From: JASJCL01 sp050291585
GTDB taxonomy: Bacteria; Desulfobacterota; Desulfobacteria; Desulfobacterales; Desulfosarcinaceae
Direction: 5' to 3'
Assembly (NCBI GenBank): GCA_050291585.1
Contig: JBNKKA010000206.1
Coordinates: 1-7,251 of the forward strand
Length of the DNA stretch: 7,251 bases
The first letter of the stretch is position 1; each line of letters starts with the position of its first letter. The position numbers and the translations under genes were made by a program. Shown piece by piece: positions 1 to 6,259 of the stretch. The notes below the pieces were generated by a model. That model worked only from the letters and a program-made list of their open reading frames with translations, was not told the DNA's origin and searched no databases.

Positions 1-303
1 CTGGATGAAGTCAAGGACGCCCTCAATGCCCTGGGTATCAGCGGGATGACCATTAGCGAGGTCAAGGGTTTCGGCCGTCAGCGGGGCCATCGTGAAATTT
101 ACCGCGGAGCGGAGTATCAGACCGATTTTGTTCCCAAGGTAAAGATCGACATCGTCGTTGATGAGGAGATGGCCGATAAGGTCGTCGCCACCATATGCGA
201 AACCGCCAACACCGGCAAGGTGGGTGACGGCAAGATCTTCGTGCTGCCCATGGACGGCGCGATCAGGATCAGGACCGGTGAAGTGGGCAAGGACGCCATC
301 TAA
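1..303 (+). CDS. glnK: PII signal protein, GlnK-type (5' end missing)
   Basis: PII proteins are small trimeric sensors of ATP/ADP and 2-oxoglutarate that bind and regulate ammonium channels and nitrogen enzymes in the cytoplasm. The frame is open from base 1. Its first codon aligns with Leu13 of the usual 112-residue PII, so about 12 codons lie outside the window; 100 residues remain before the TAA at 301-303. The T-loop uridylylation motif YRGAEY is present, with Tyr51 at bases 115-117. The B-loop TGKVGDGKIF and the C-terminal nucleotide-binding RIRTGE stretch are also intact. The GlnK name rests on the channel gene that follows after 87 bp, since glnK-amtB pairs are the conserved arrangement; sequence alone does not separate GlnK from GlnB. 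By eye it is about two thirds identical to the second PII at 6260-6598. The differences include T-loop residues 52-53 (QT here, VV there). Confidence 0.95.
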   Translation: MDEVKDALNALGISGMTISEVKGFGRQRGHREIYRGAEYQTDFVPKVKIDIVVDEEMADKVVATICETANTGKVGDGKIFVLPMDGAIRIRTGEVGKDAI

Positions 304-313
304 CAAGTGCGCC

Positions 314-337
314 GGTGTACCGGTAAGCCGGTGTGCC
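314..337 (+). other. GC-rich hairpin between glnK and amtB
   Basis: GGTGTACCGG (314-323) can pair with CCGGTGTGCC (328-337) around a TAAG loop, giving ten pairs of which three are adjacent G-U wobbles. No T-run follows, so it does not look like a rho-independent terminator. The same bases also form an imperfect 11-bp direct repeat (311-321 and 327-337). Such a hairpin could stabilise the 3' end of a processed glnK message or tune how much transcription reaches amtB. That role is inference. Confidence 0.45.
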
Positions 338-390
338 AGTAATCAGGTGAGCTACTGTACTATTCAGATCATTATATTAAGGAGAAAAAA

Positions 391-1794
391 ATGAAACGCA
401 TCGTACTTTGTCTGATCGGTCTTCTGGTTTGCGCAGCAACGGTCTGGGCCGATGACCCCGCGCCAACGGTGATGTCCAACAAGGAAGCGATTGAGCTGGT
501 GCAGACCCACGCCAACTACCTCTGGACACTGGTGGCCGCCGCATTGGTTTTCTTCATGCAGGCCGGTTTCGCCCTGGTGGAGGCGGGTTTTACGCGCGCC
601 AAGAACTCCATCAATATCCTCATGAAAAACCTCATGGACTTCAGCTTGGGCAGCCTGGCATACTGGGCCATCGGTTTCGGGTTGATGTTCGGGGTCAGCA
701 AAACCGGCTGGTTCGGCACCTCTGGTTTTTTCCTGAGCGATTTCACCCCTAACGGCGACCCGTGGGTCCTGGCCTTCTGGATGTTCCAAGTGGTCTTCGC
801 CGCCACCGCCGCCACCATCGTCTCCGGCGCCATGGCCGAGCGAACCAAGTTTTCGGGGTATCTCGTCTACAGCGTTCTCGTCAGCGCCCTGATCTATCCC
901 ATCTTCGGCAGCTGGGCATGGGGCAGCCTTTTCAACGGCAGCGGCTGGCTGGAAGGCCTGGGATTCATCGACTTCGCCGGTTCCACCGTGGTCCACTCCG
1001 TAGGTGGCTGGGCGGCTCTGGCCGGTGCCATCGTTCTGGGTCCCCGCCTGGGTAAGTACACCAAGGACGGGCGTGTCAAGCCCATCATGGGGCACAATAT
1101 CCCCTTGGCCGCCCTGGGGGTCTTCATCCTCTGGCTGGGATGGTTCGGCTTCAACCCCGGATCCACCACCATGGCCGACACCAGCATCGCCATGATCTTC
1201 GTCAATACCAACCTGGCCGCCGCCGCCGGGGCCACACTGGCCATGATCACCTCCTGGATCCGCTTTGGCAAGCCGGAGGTGGGCATGAGCCTCAACGGCG
1301 CCTTGGCTGGACTGGTGGCCATCACCGCCGGTTGCGCCAACGTGAGCCCCACCAGCTCCATCATCATCGGCGCCGTGGCAGGTATCCTGGTCGTCATGTC
1401 GGTCCTCTTTTTTGAACGCATCAAGATCGACGATCCCGTCGGTGCCGTCTCGGTTCACGGGGTGTGCGGCGCCTGGGGTACCCTGGCGGCCGGTCTCTTC
1501 AACATGGGCGGAGCCACCATGGGTATCGTGGGGGTGCAGTTGATCGGTATCGCGGCCTGTTTCGCCTGGGTCTTTCCCACCGCTTTCGTCATGTTCAAGG
1601 TCATCGATATGACCATCGGCCTGCGTGTCTCGCCCGAGGAGGAGCTTGAGGGTCTGGATCACACCGAACACGGTGGTATTGCCTACCCTGACTTCGGCGT
1701 CTCCACCCATGGTGGGGTGTCAGCCATCGGCGGCTCTTCAGCCATGGCCGCCGAGAGCGCGGCCATTATGGGGCAGCCGGTCAAGCAGGCCTGA
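391..1794 (+). CDS. amtB: AmtB/Amt-family ammonium channel, first copy
   Basis: Inner-membrane trimeric channel that conducts ammonium into the cell; the partner of the PII gene just upstream. The 467-residue product starts with a signal peptide (basic MKR, hydrophobic core, likely cleavage after Ala20 in ATVWA/DD). About eleven hydrophobic segments follow. The family signature begins at Asp194 (DFAGSTVVH). Conduction residues can be matched to E. coli AmtB: pore histidines His202 and His356, phenylalanine gate Phe136 and Phe254, and outer-site Trp177 and Ser258. The cytoplasmic tail (GLRVSPEEELEGLD, then EHG) is the usual PII-docking tail. It is followed by about 32 extra Gly/Ser/Ala-rich residues (436-467). 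About five residues are inserted between Trp177 and Asp194 relative to E. coli and the second copy. The start is supported by AAGGAG at 379-384, six bases before ATG. It probably shares a transcript with glnK and ends at the terminator at 1881-1918. Confidence 0.96.
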   Translation: MKRIVLCLIGLLVCAATVWADDPAPTVMSNKEAIELVQTHANYLWTLVAAALVFFMQAGFALVEAGFTRAKNSINILMKNLMDFSLGSLAYWAIGFGLMFGVSKTGWFGTSGFFLSDFTPNGDPWVLAFWMFQVVFAATAATIVSGAMAERTKFSGYLVYSVLVSALIYPIFGSWAWGSLFNGSGWLEGLGFIDFAGSTVVHSVGGWAALAGAIVLGPRLGKYTKDGRVKPIMGHNIPLAALGVFILWLGWFGFNPGSTTMADTSIAMIFVNTNLAAAAGATLAMITSWIRFGKPEVGMSLNGALAGLVAITAGCANVSPTSSIIIGAVAGILVVMSVLFFERIKIDDPVGAVSVHGVCGAWGTLAAGLFNMGGATMGIVGVQLIGIAACFAWVFPTAFVMFKVIDMTIGLRVSPEEELEGLDHTEHGGIAYPDFGVSTHGGVSAIGGSSAMAAESAAIMGQPVKQA

Positions 1795-1839
1795 TTATTC
1801 TGAAGAAACGACAACGAGACCCTTGGAACAGAAGGATAG

Positions 1840-1864
1840 CTAAGCTGAGTGGTTGTCAGCTTGG
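1840..1864 (+). other. Small hairpin in the amtB 3' untranslated region
   Basis: AAGCTGA (1842-1848) and TCAGCTT (1856-1862) are a perfect inverted repeat around GTGGTTG. A T-G and a C-G pair outside extend the stem to nine. It lies 46 bases after the amtB stop and 17 bases before the terminator stem. It may protect the message end, or be part of a small RNA released from the 3' region; both are inference. Confidence 0.4.
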
Positions 1865-1880
1865 GCAATAAAACGAAACG

Positions 1881-1918
1881 GGTGGCGGCGGTCCTTGGAT
1901 CGCCGCCACTGTTTTTTT
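1881..1918 (+). terminator. Rho-independent terminator after amtB
   Basis: GTGGCGGCG (1882-1890) pairs perfectly with CGCCGCCAC (1901-1909). The stem continues inward through G-U, T-A and C-G pairs to a CTTG loop (1894-1897), about 12-13 pairs in all. It is followed by seven T residues at 1912-1918 and preceded by an A-rich stretch. This is a textbook strong terminator. It should separate the glnK-amtB transcript from glnD. Confidence 0.92.
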
Positions 1919-1973
1919 ATGATTTAAGCACCATGTGTACGGCGCGGCTGAATCTTACCTTTCTCCTCATAGA

Positions 1974-2018
1974 ATACAATAACGTAATATTTCGCTATTA
2001 ATTATTACGTTATTGTAT
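1974..2018. repeat. Perfect 16-bp AT-rich inverted repeat upstream of glnD
   Basis: The left arm ATACAATAACGTAATA (1974-1989) is the exact reverse complement of the right arm (2003-2018), around a 13-base spacer (1990-2002). No T-run follows on either strand, so it is not a standard terminator. It ends 56 bp before the -10 candidate of glnD, about 70 bp before the predicted start of transcription. Candidate explanations are an operator for a dimeric regulator, a cruciform-forming element, or a remnant of a small inverted-repeat element. The sequence does not decide between them. Confidence 0.75.
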
Positions 2019-2050
2019 GTTAAAAACAGAAACCGAATATTTATAACTTG

Positions 2051-2080
2051 TTCTTACTAACTGAAAAATTTAGGTATAAT
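2051..2080 (+). promoter_or_regulatory. Sigma-70 type promoter candidate for glnD
   Basis: A perfect TATAAT lies at 2075-2080 in AT-rich DNA. The best-spaced -35 is TTCTTA at 2051-2056 with an 18-base spacer, and it matches the consensus only partly (3 of 6). The predicted transcription start near 2087 would leave a leader of about 75 bases before the ATG at 2161. It follows the amtB terminator, as expected for a separate glnD unit. Confidence 0.5.
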
Positions 2081-2153
2081 TACATTTTTGACCTTTGGTA
2101 CGCTTGTTGCTCAATCTACGCTCAGTTTGCCAACCCTTTTTCGAAAGACCTTT

Positions 2154-2157
2154 GAGG
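2154..2157 (+). promoter_or_regulatory. Weak, closely spaced ribosome binding site of glnD
   Basis: GAGG at 2154-2157 stands only three bases before the ATG at 2161, closer than the AGGAG sites of the other genes here. This suggests modest translation of glnD, as expected for a regulatory enzyme needed in low amounts. The alternative TTG at 2095 has no Shine-Dalgarno sequence near it. Confidence 0.4.
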
Positions 2158-2160
2158 ACC

Positions 2161-4791
2161 ATGCCCTTGACTGCCGTAATAGACCGCCAGATCCCATCCA
2201 CAGCCAGCCAACGGCTGGCCGAGCGCAGGGAGGACCTCATCCGGGACCTGCTGCCCAAGGATCCCCTGGTGTTCAATGAGTCCCTGGCGCGCATCATCGA
2301 CGACTATTTCGTCGAAAGCTTTGAGCAGAGCCAGGTGGGGCAGTCCATGAGCCTCAGTCGCCAGCCTTACGCACTCATCGCCCTTGGCGGTTACGGGCGC
2401 TCGGAACAGAGCCTCTTTTCCGATGTGGATCTACTCTTTTTATTTGAAAAACGGGTGCCCAAGGCGGCCGAGGCGCTGGTGGGCGAGATCGTCTACCCCC
2501 TCTGGGACCAGGGGCTCGAGGTGGGGCATGCCACACGATCCATCCGGGAGACACTCAAGCTGGCCACCAGTGATATGGAGGTGCTCACCGCCCTGCTGGA
2601 CGCCCGCTTCATCTGCGGTTACTCGCCACTCTACATGTCCCTCATGGAGCGGGTGCATGCGCGCATCATCTCCCAGCGGCCGGGCAAGCTGACCACCTGG
2701 CTCATCGAGAGCAACCGCGAACGCCACCAGCGCTTCGGGGATTCGGCCTATTTGCTGGAGCCAAACCTCAAGGAGGGGCAGGGCGGACTGCGCGATTACC
2801 ACACCATGAGCTGGGTGGCGCGTATCAAAAGCGATATCCGCGAGCGGCGCGATCTGGAGTTCTACGGCTACCTGTCCCATGATGAGTACCTGGGGCTTGA
2901 GAAAGCCCTGGCCTACATCTGGCACGTGCGCAATCGCCTCCACCAGCTCATGGGACGCAAGGTCGATCAGCTCCACCTGGAGCACCAGATGAAGCTGGCC
3001 GCCGCCATGGGCATCGAGAGCACCGCGGGCTACCAGCCGGTGGAGATCCTCATGGGCCAACTGCACGAGCATATGGAGTTCGTCAAGCAGCGCCACAACC
3101 TCTTCCTCTATGAACTGGAGCAGAAAAAACGACTCAAACGTAAGAACAAGCAGCTCAAGAATACGGATGTGCCGGGCTTGAAGTTCAACCGCGGGATGCT
3201 CAATTTCAGCGCCCCCCAGGTGATCGTCAAGCGTCCCCGTCTCCTGTTGGAGATCTTTCTGGAGAGCGCCCTAAAAAAAGCCCCCCTGAACGCCGAGGCC
3301 CGTCGCCTGGTTAAGGACCTGGGACATCTGGTGGACGATGCCTACCGGCGCGATCCGGAGAATGTAAGCATCTTTGAAAAGATCCTGGCCAAGCCGGTGC
3401 AGCGCTTCAATGTTCTCAATGAGATGCTCAACACCGGTTTTTTGGCCCGCTTCCTGCCCGAGTTCGAGGCCGTCATCCATCGCATCCAGTTCGACCAGTA
3501 CCATCTCTATCCGGTGGGGCGCCACAGCCTGCGCACGGTGCGCCTGCTTAAGACCCTGGGCTCGCGCGACCATGCCGAAAAGGACGCCCTCAGTTATCAA
3601 GTCTATCGCGAGATCAAGCAGCGCAAACTGCTCCTCTGGGCCGCTCTGCTGCACGATGTGGGTAAGGGCGCTCCGGAGAGTGGCCACGCCGTTCGCGGGG
3701 CCGAAATGGCCCAGCGCATGCTTAGCGAGCGGGGGTATCGCAGCGCAGAGGTAGATACGGTGGTTTTTCTGGTCAAGCACCATCTTCTGCTGGCCAACAC
3801 AGCCACCCGACGGGACATTAATGATGAGGAGACGGCCATTTTCGTAGCCACCAAAGTGCACAGCATCGAGCGTCTCAAGAAGCTCTACCTCCTTACCGTG
3901 GCCGACTCCATGGCCACCGGACCCAAGGCGTGGAACGACTGGACGGCCGCTCTCTTCCGGAGCCTCTTTTTAAAGGCCCTCAAGGTCTTGGAAAAAGGGG
4001 AGCTGGCCTCGGGGCGCGCCATCAAGGAGATTGAGGCCAAGAAACAGGCCGTCATCGGTACCGAGATTCAGGCTGCTTCGCGGGACGAGATCGAGGGCCT
4101 CTTCCGGGTCATGTCGCCCCGCTACCTGCTCTACGCCAAGGCCGAGGCGATTCCCCAGCATATCGAGCTCTACCGCAAGCTGGGTGATGGGGCCTTCGTG
4201 TGGAAGATCGAAAAGACCGGAGCGCGCGGCACGCGTACTGTGACCATTTGTGCCAAGGATCGACCGGGGCTGCTGGCCAACTTCGCCGGGGTGCTGACCC
4301 TTAACGGGATCGATATCCGCCATGTGCAGATCTACACCTGGCGCAACAATATCGCCCTTGACATCTTTGAGGTCAATCCGCCTCCGGACAAACTCTTCGA
4401 GTTCGAGCGCTGGAAACGGGCCGAAGATCAACTTTGTAAGGCCCTGGCCGGGGAACTGGACCCCAGCGTGGAACTGGCCTCCAAAGATGCCAGCGCCGCG
4501 GCCAAGAAACCTTACACCACCGATAAACCGGCTAAGGTGGTGGTGGACAACGAGGGCTCGAGTTTCTTCACCATTATTGAGGTGTTCGCCTTCGATTCTC
4601 CGGGGTTGCTTTACAAGGTGACAGACACCCTCTTTCGCTGCGGTCTGGACATATGGGTGGCCAAGATTGCCACGAAAGTGGATCAGGTGGTGGACGTCTT
4701 CTATGTGCGCGACTTCGATGGCGAGAAAATTGATGACCCGGACCAGCTGGCGGCCATCAAAGCGGCGGTTTCGGCGGTGTTGCCGGATTGA
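2161..4791 (+). CDS. glnD: Bifunctional PII uridylyltransferase/uridylyl-removing enzyme
   Basis: Cytoplasmic glutamine sensor that uridylylates PII at Tyr51 when glutamine is low and removes UMP when it is high. From the ATG at 2161 it has 876 residues, close to the usual 890 or so. Domains in order: nucleotidyltransferase with GGYGRSE at 76-82 and catalytic SDVD (Asp88, Asp90); helical UTase-family region with NLKEGQGGLRD (202-212); a lysine-rich linker (322-333); HD hydrolase domain with His455, His498-Asp499 (LLHDVGKG), HH at 540-541 and Asp582; ACT domain 1 (about 691-740, DRPGLL) and ACT domain 2 (about 800-860, DSPGLL). Near the HD site, the family's usual V-D-x-H reads V-G-R-H (Gly453). 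The frame can be extended to a TTG at 2095, adding 22 residues. I prefer 2161 because the likely promoter -10 box lies at 2075-2080 and would leave almost no leader. Two stop codons in a row (TGA TAG) end the gene. Only about 40 bp separate it from amt, so co-transcription is likely. Confidence 0.96.
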   Translation: MPLTAVIDRQIPSTASQRLAERREDLIRDLLPKDPLVFNESLARIIDDYFVESFEQSQVGQSMSLSRQPYALIALGGYGRSEQSLFSDVDLLFLFEKRVPKAAEALVGEIVYPLWDQGLEVGHATRSIRETLKLATSDMEVLTALLDARFICGYSPLYMSLMERVHARIISQRPGKLTTWLIESNRERHQRFGDSAYLLEPNLKEGQGGLRDYHTMSWVARIKSDIRERRDLEFYGYLSHDEYLGLEKALAYIWHVRNRLHQLMGRKVDQLHLEHQMKLAAAMGIESTAGYQPVEILMGQLHEHMEFVKQRHNLFLYELEQKKRLKRKNKQLKNTDVPGLKFNRGMLNFSAPQVIVKRPRLLLEIFLESALKKAPLNAEARRLVKDLGHLVDDAYRRDPENVSIFEKILAKPVQRFNVLNEMLNTGFLARFLPEFEAVIHRIQFDQYHLYPVGRHSLRTVRLLKTLGSRDHAEKDALSYQVYREIKQRKLLLWAALLHDVGKGAPESGHAVRGAEMAQRMLSERGYRSAEVDTVVFLVKHHLLLANTATRRDINDEETAIFVATKVHSIERLKKLYLLTVADSMATGPKAWNDWTAALFRSLFLKALKVLEKGELASGRAIKEIEAKKQAVIGTEIQAASRDEIEGLFRVMSPRYLLYAKAEAIPQHIELYRKLGDGAFVWKIEKTGARGTRTVTICAKDRPGLLANFAGVLTLNGIDIRHVQIYTWRNNIALDIFEVNPPPDKLFEFERWKRAEDQLCKALAGELDPSVELASKDASAAAKKPYTTDKPAKVVVDNEGSSFFTIIEVFAFDSPGLLYKVTDTLFRCGLDIWVAKIATKVDQVVDVFYVRDFDGEKIDDPDQLAAIKAAVSAVLPD

Positions 4792-4822
4792 TAGGGCCAG
4801 AACCAATTTAATACTCTCAGGC

Positions 4823-4828
4823 AAGGAG
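4823..4828 (+). promoter_or_regulatory. Ribosome binding site deciding the amt start
   Basis: AAGGAG is followed by TA and then ATGATG. The first ATG (4831) is only two bases away, while the second (4834) is five bases away, which is the more usual spacing. The second ATG is therefore taken as the start. Confidence 0.6.
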
Positions 4829-4833
4829 TAATG

Positions 4834-6138
4834 ATGACCTTTCCACGAGCACGGATTGCACTGATTACGATTGGAACTTTTCTACTCTCGGCCGCACCGG
4901 CTTTTGCTGAAGATGTCCTTGATTCCGGTGATACGGCCTGGATCATCGTCTCCACCGCCCTGGTGATGATGATGACGCCTGCGGGGCTGGCCTTGTTCTA
5001 CGGGGGGATGTCGCGCTATAAAAATCTGCTCAACACCTTCGCCATGACCTTTGTCAGCTATTGCCTTGCCAGCGTCATTTGGGTAGCCTGGGGCTACTCC
5101 CTGGCTTTCGGCACCGATGTGGGCGGCTTTATTGGCGGTCTCGACTTTCTCTTCCTCAAAAGCATCGGGCCCCAGAGTCTTTCGGGCACCATTCCGACTT
5201 ACGTTTTCGTCCTTTTTCAGATGACCTTCGCCGGGATCACCGTGGCCCTTGTGCTGGGTGCCATAGTGGACCGCATGAAGTTCAGTGCCTGGATCATTTT
5301 TGCCACCCTGTGGGTCACCGTGGTATACACGCCGGTGTGCCACTGGGCCTGGGGCGGGGGCTGGATGCATAAGATTGGCGCCCTGGATTTTGCCGGTGGC
5401 AACGTGGTCCACATAAACGCCGGTGTGGCCGGTCTGGTTCTGGCCCTGATGCTGGGCAAGCGCATCGGTTATGGCCGTGAGGCGATGTTCCCCTCCTCCG
5501 TTATGCTGACGGCTTTAGGGGCCGCCCTCTTATGGTTCGGCTGGTTCGGGTTTAACGCCGGCAGCCAATTGGCCGCCGACGGTGTGGCCGCCTCGGCCTT
5601 TCTCGTCACCAACACCTCGGCCGCCCTGGGCGCCCTCGCCTGGATGTTGGCCGAATGGCTGACGAGCCGTAAACCCACCGTCCTCGGTCTGGCCTCGGGC
5701 ATCGTCGCCGGCCTGGTGGGGATAACGCCAGCCGCCGGTTTCGTCGGCCTGCCGGGGGCTTTCGTCATCGGTATCGTGGCCGGTCTGCTGGGCTTTTTCA
5801 GCGTGTCTACACTGAAGCACCGCCTGGGCTACGACGACAGCCTGGACGCCTTCGGGGTGCACGGCATCTGCGGCATCTGGGGTGCCATCGCCACCGGGCT
5901 CTTCGCCGATCCCAGTGTCACCGAAGGCGCCGCAGGGCTCTTCTACGGCAACCCCAGACAGGTCTGGATTCAGTTGGTCTCCATTCTCGGCACGGCGGCC
6001 TACTCGGCCGTGGCCACGATCGTGGTAGTTTTCGTCACCAAGGCCCTGGCCGGTGGCCTGCGAGTGGAGCGCGACAACGAGGTCGAGGGCCTCGATAGCG
6101 CCCTGCACGGCGAGCGCGGTTTTGAAATTGCGGGATAA
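4834..6138 (+). CDS. amt: AmtB/Amt-family ammonium channel, second copy
   Basis: Second inner-membrane ammonium channel of the cluster, 434 residues from the ATG at 4834 (435 from 4831). The signal peptide (PRAR, hydrophobic core, AAPAFA/ED) is likely cut after Ala25. After that cut, key residues fall at the same mature numbers as in E. coli AmtB: Phe132 and Phe240 (gate, 107 and 215), Trp173 (148), Asp185 in DFAGGNVVH (160), His193 and His343 (twin histidines 168 and 318), and Ser244 (219). The C-terminal tail has GLRV, EVEGLD and HGE, the PII-docking region. It ends soon after, without the long extension of the first copy. This copy is visibly closer to E. coli AmtB than the one at 391-1794, so the two are diverged paralogues and not a recent duplication. 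It lies between glnD and glnB, so its PII partner may be GlnB, GlnK or both. Symbol by family; amtB2 would be equally fair. Confidence 0.95.
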   Translation: MTFPRARIALITIGTFLLSAAPAFAEDVLDSGDTAWIIVSTALVMMMTPAGLALFYGGMSRYKNLLNTFAMTFVSYCLASVIWVAWGYSLAFGTDVGGFIGGLDFLFLKSIGPQSLSGTIPTYVFVLFQMTFAGITVALVLGAIVDRMKFSAWIIFATLWVTVVYTPVCHWAWGGGWMHKIGALDFAGGNVVHINAGVAGLVLALMLGKRIGYGREAMFPSSVMLTALGAALLWFGWFGFNAGSQLAADGVAASAFLVTNTSAALGALAWMLAEWLTSRKPTVLGLASGIVAGLVGITPAAGFVGLPGAFVIGIVAGLLGFFSVSTLKHRLGYDDSLDAFGVHGICGIWGAIATGLFADPSVTEGAAGLFYGNPRQVWIQLVSILGTAAYSAVATIVVVFVTKALAGGLRVERDNEVEGLDSALHGERGFEIAG

Positions 6139-6140
6139 GA

Positions 6141-6158
6141 TTTTCGCCTCGGCGAAGA
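6141..6158 (+). other. Short hairpin just after amt, possible weak terminator
   Basis: TTTTCGC (6141-6147) pairs with GCGAAGA (6152-6158), seven pairs with one wobble, around a CTCG loop. It begins two bases after the amt stop. A TTTT run follows only at 6165-6168, separated by GAGAAA, so termination would be inefficient at best. It could mark partial separation of the glnD-amt and glnB-glnA transcripts. Confidence 0.35.
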
Positions 6159-6182
6159 GAGAAATTTTAATACGATTAGGAT

Positions 6183-6192
6183 TAGTATACTA
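6183..6192 (+). promoter_or_regulatory. Possible -10 region of glnB inside a 10-bp palindrome
   Basis: TAGTATACTA is a perfect palindrome and contains TATACT (6186-6191), five of six matches to the -10 consensus. No good -35 is visible at the right distance. If used, transcription would start near 6198, giving a glnB leader of about 60 bases. An activator-dependent promoter or a chance AT-rich palindrome are both possible. Confidence 0.35.
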
Positions 6193-6193
6193 G

Positions 6194-6227
6194 CGGTTGC
6201 CCTTTTCAATGCCTTGCTCTGCAACCG
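6194..6227. repeat. 7-bp perfect inverted repeat upstream of glnB
   Basis: CGGTTGC (6194-6200) and GCAACCG (6221-6227) are perfect reverse complements separated by 20 bases. The arms start right after the possible -10 box, so the element would overlap the start of transcription and the early leader. It could be an operator or the base of an RNA stem-loop. Confidence 0.5.
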
Positions 6228-6234
6228 ACATCCA

Positions 6235-6246
6235 TCACAGCTGTGA
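6235..6246. repeat. 12-bp perfect palindrome before the glnB ribosome binding site
   Basis: TCACAGCTGTGA reads the same on both strands and directly abuts the AGGAGG at 6248-6253. The half-sites are in the opposite order to the CRP consensus (TGTGA-N6-TCACA), so it is not a normal CRP site. As RNA, the arms would have almost no loop, so a protein-binding role is the more natural reading. Confidence 0.5.
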
Positions 6247-6259
6247 CAGGAGGAGTAAA

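Larger units (their letters stand above)
1795..2160. other. 366-bp intergenic region between amtB and glnD
   Basis: No convincing gene is seen in this gap. It holds, in order, a small hairpin (1840-1864), a strong terminator (1881-1918), a GC-balanced stretch with nothing recognisable (1919-1973), a long perfect inverted repeat (1974-2018), a promoter candidate (2051-2080) and a leader of about 75 bases before the glnD ATG. Base composition falls sharply to AT-rich from about 1970 to 2095, in contrast with the GC-rich genes on both sides. No sigma-54 type GG-N10-GC pair was found on either strand in the parts inspected. Confidence 0.7.

Noticed and set aside
373..378. TATATT as a -10 box for a separate amtB promoter
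   Set aside because: Transcription would start at or after the ribosome binding site at 379-384, and no -35 is seen, so it cannot serve amtB.
304..390. Sigma-54 promoter for amtB
   Set aside because: No GG-N10-GC pair with -24/-12 consensus character was found; a nitrogen-regulated promoter, if present, would lie upstream of glnK outside the window.
364..1710. Long open frame of 448 codons on the minus strand opposite amtB
   Set aside because: It mirrors the well-supported amtB gene in GC-rich DNA. Its product is a low-complexity mix rich in Gly, Asp, His and Gln with no recognisable domain, and no ribosome binding site was identified.
3970..4824. Minus-strand open frame of 284 codons opposite the 3' part of glnD
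   Set aside because: It lies wholly opposite conserved ACT-domain coding sequence, has no recognisable motif, and its composition is explained by codon bias of the true strand.
6235..6246. CRP-type binding site
   Set aside because: The half-sites TCACA and TGTGA are in the wrong order and too close together for the CRP consensus.
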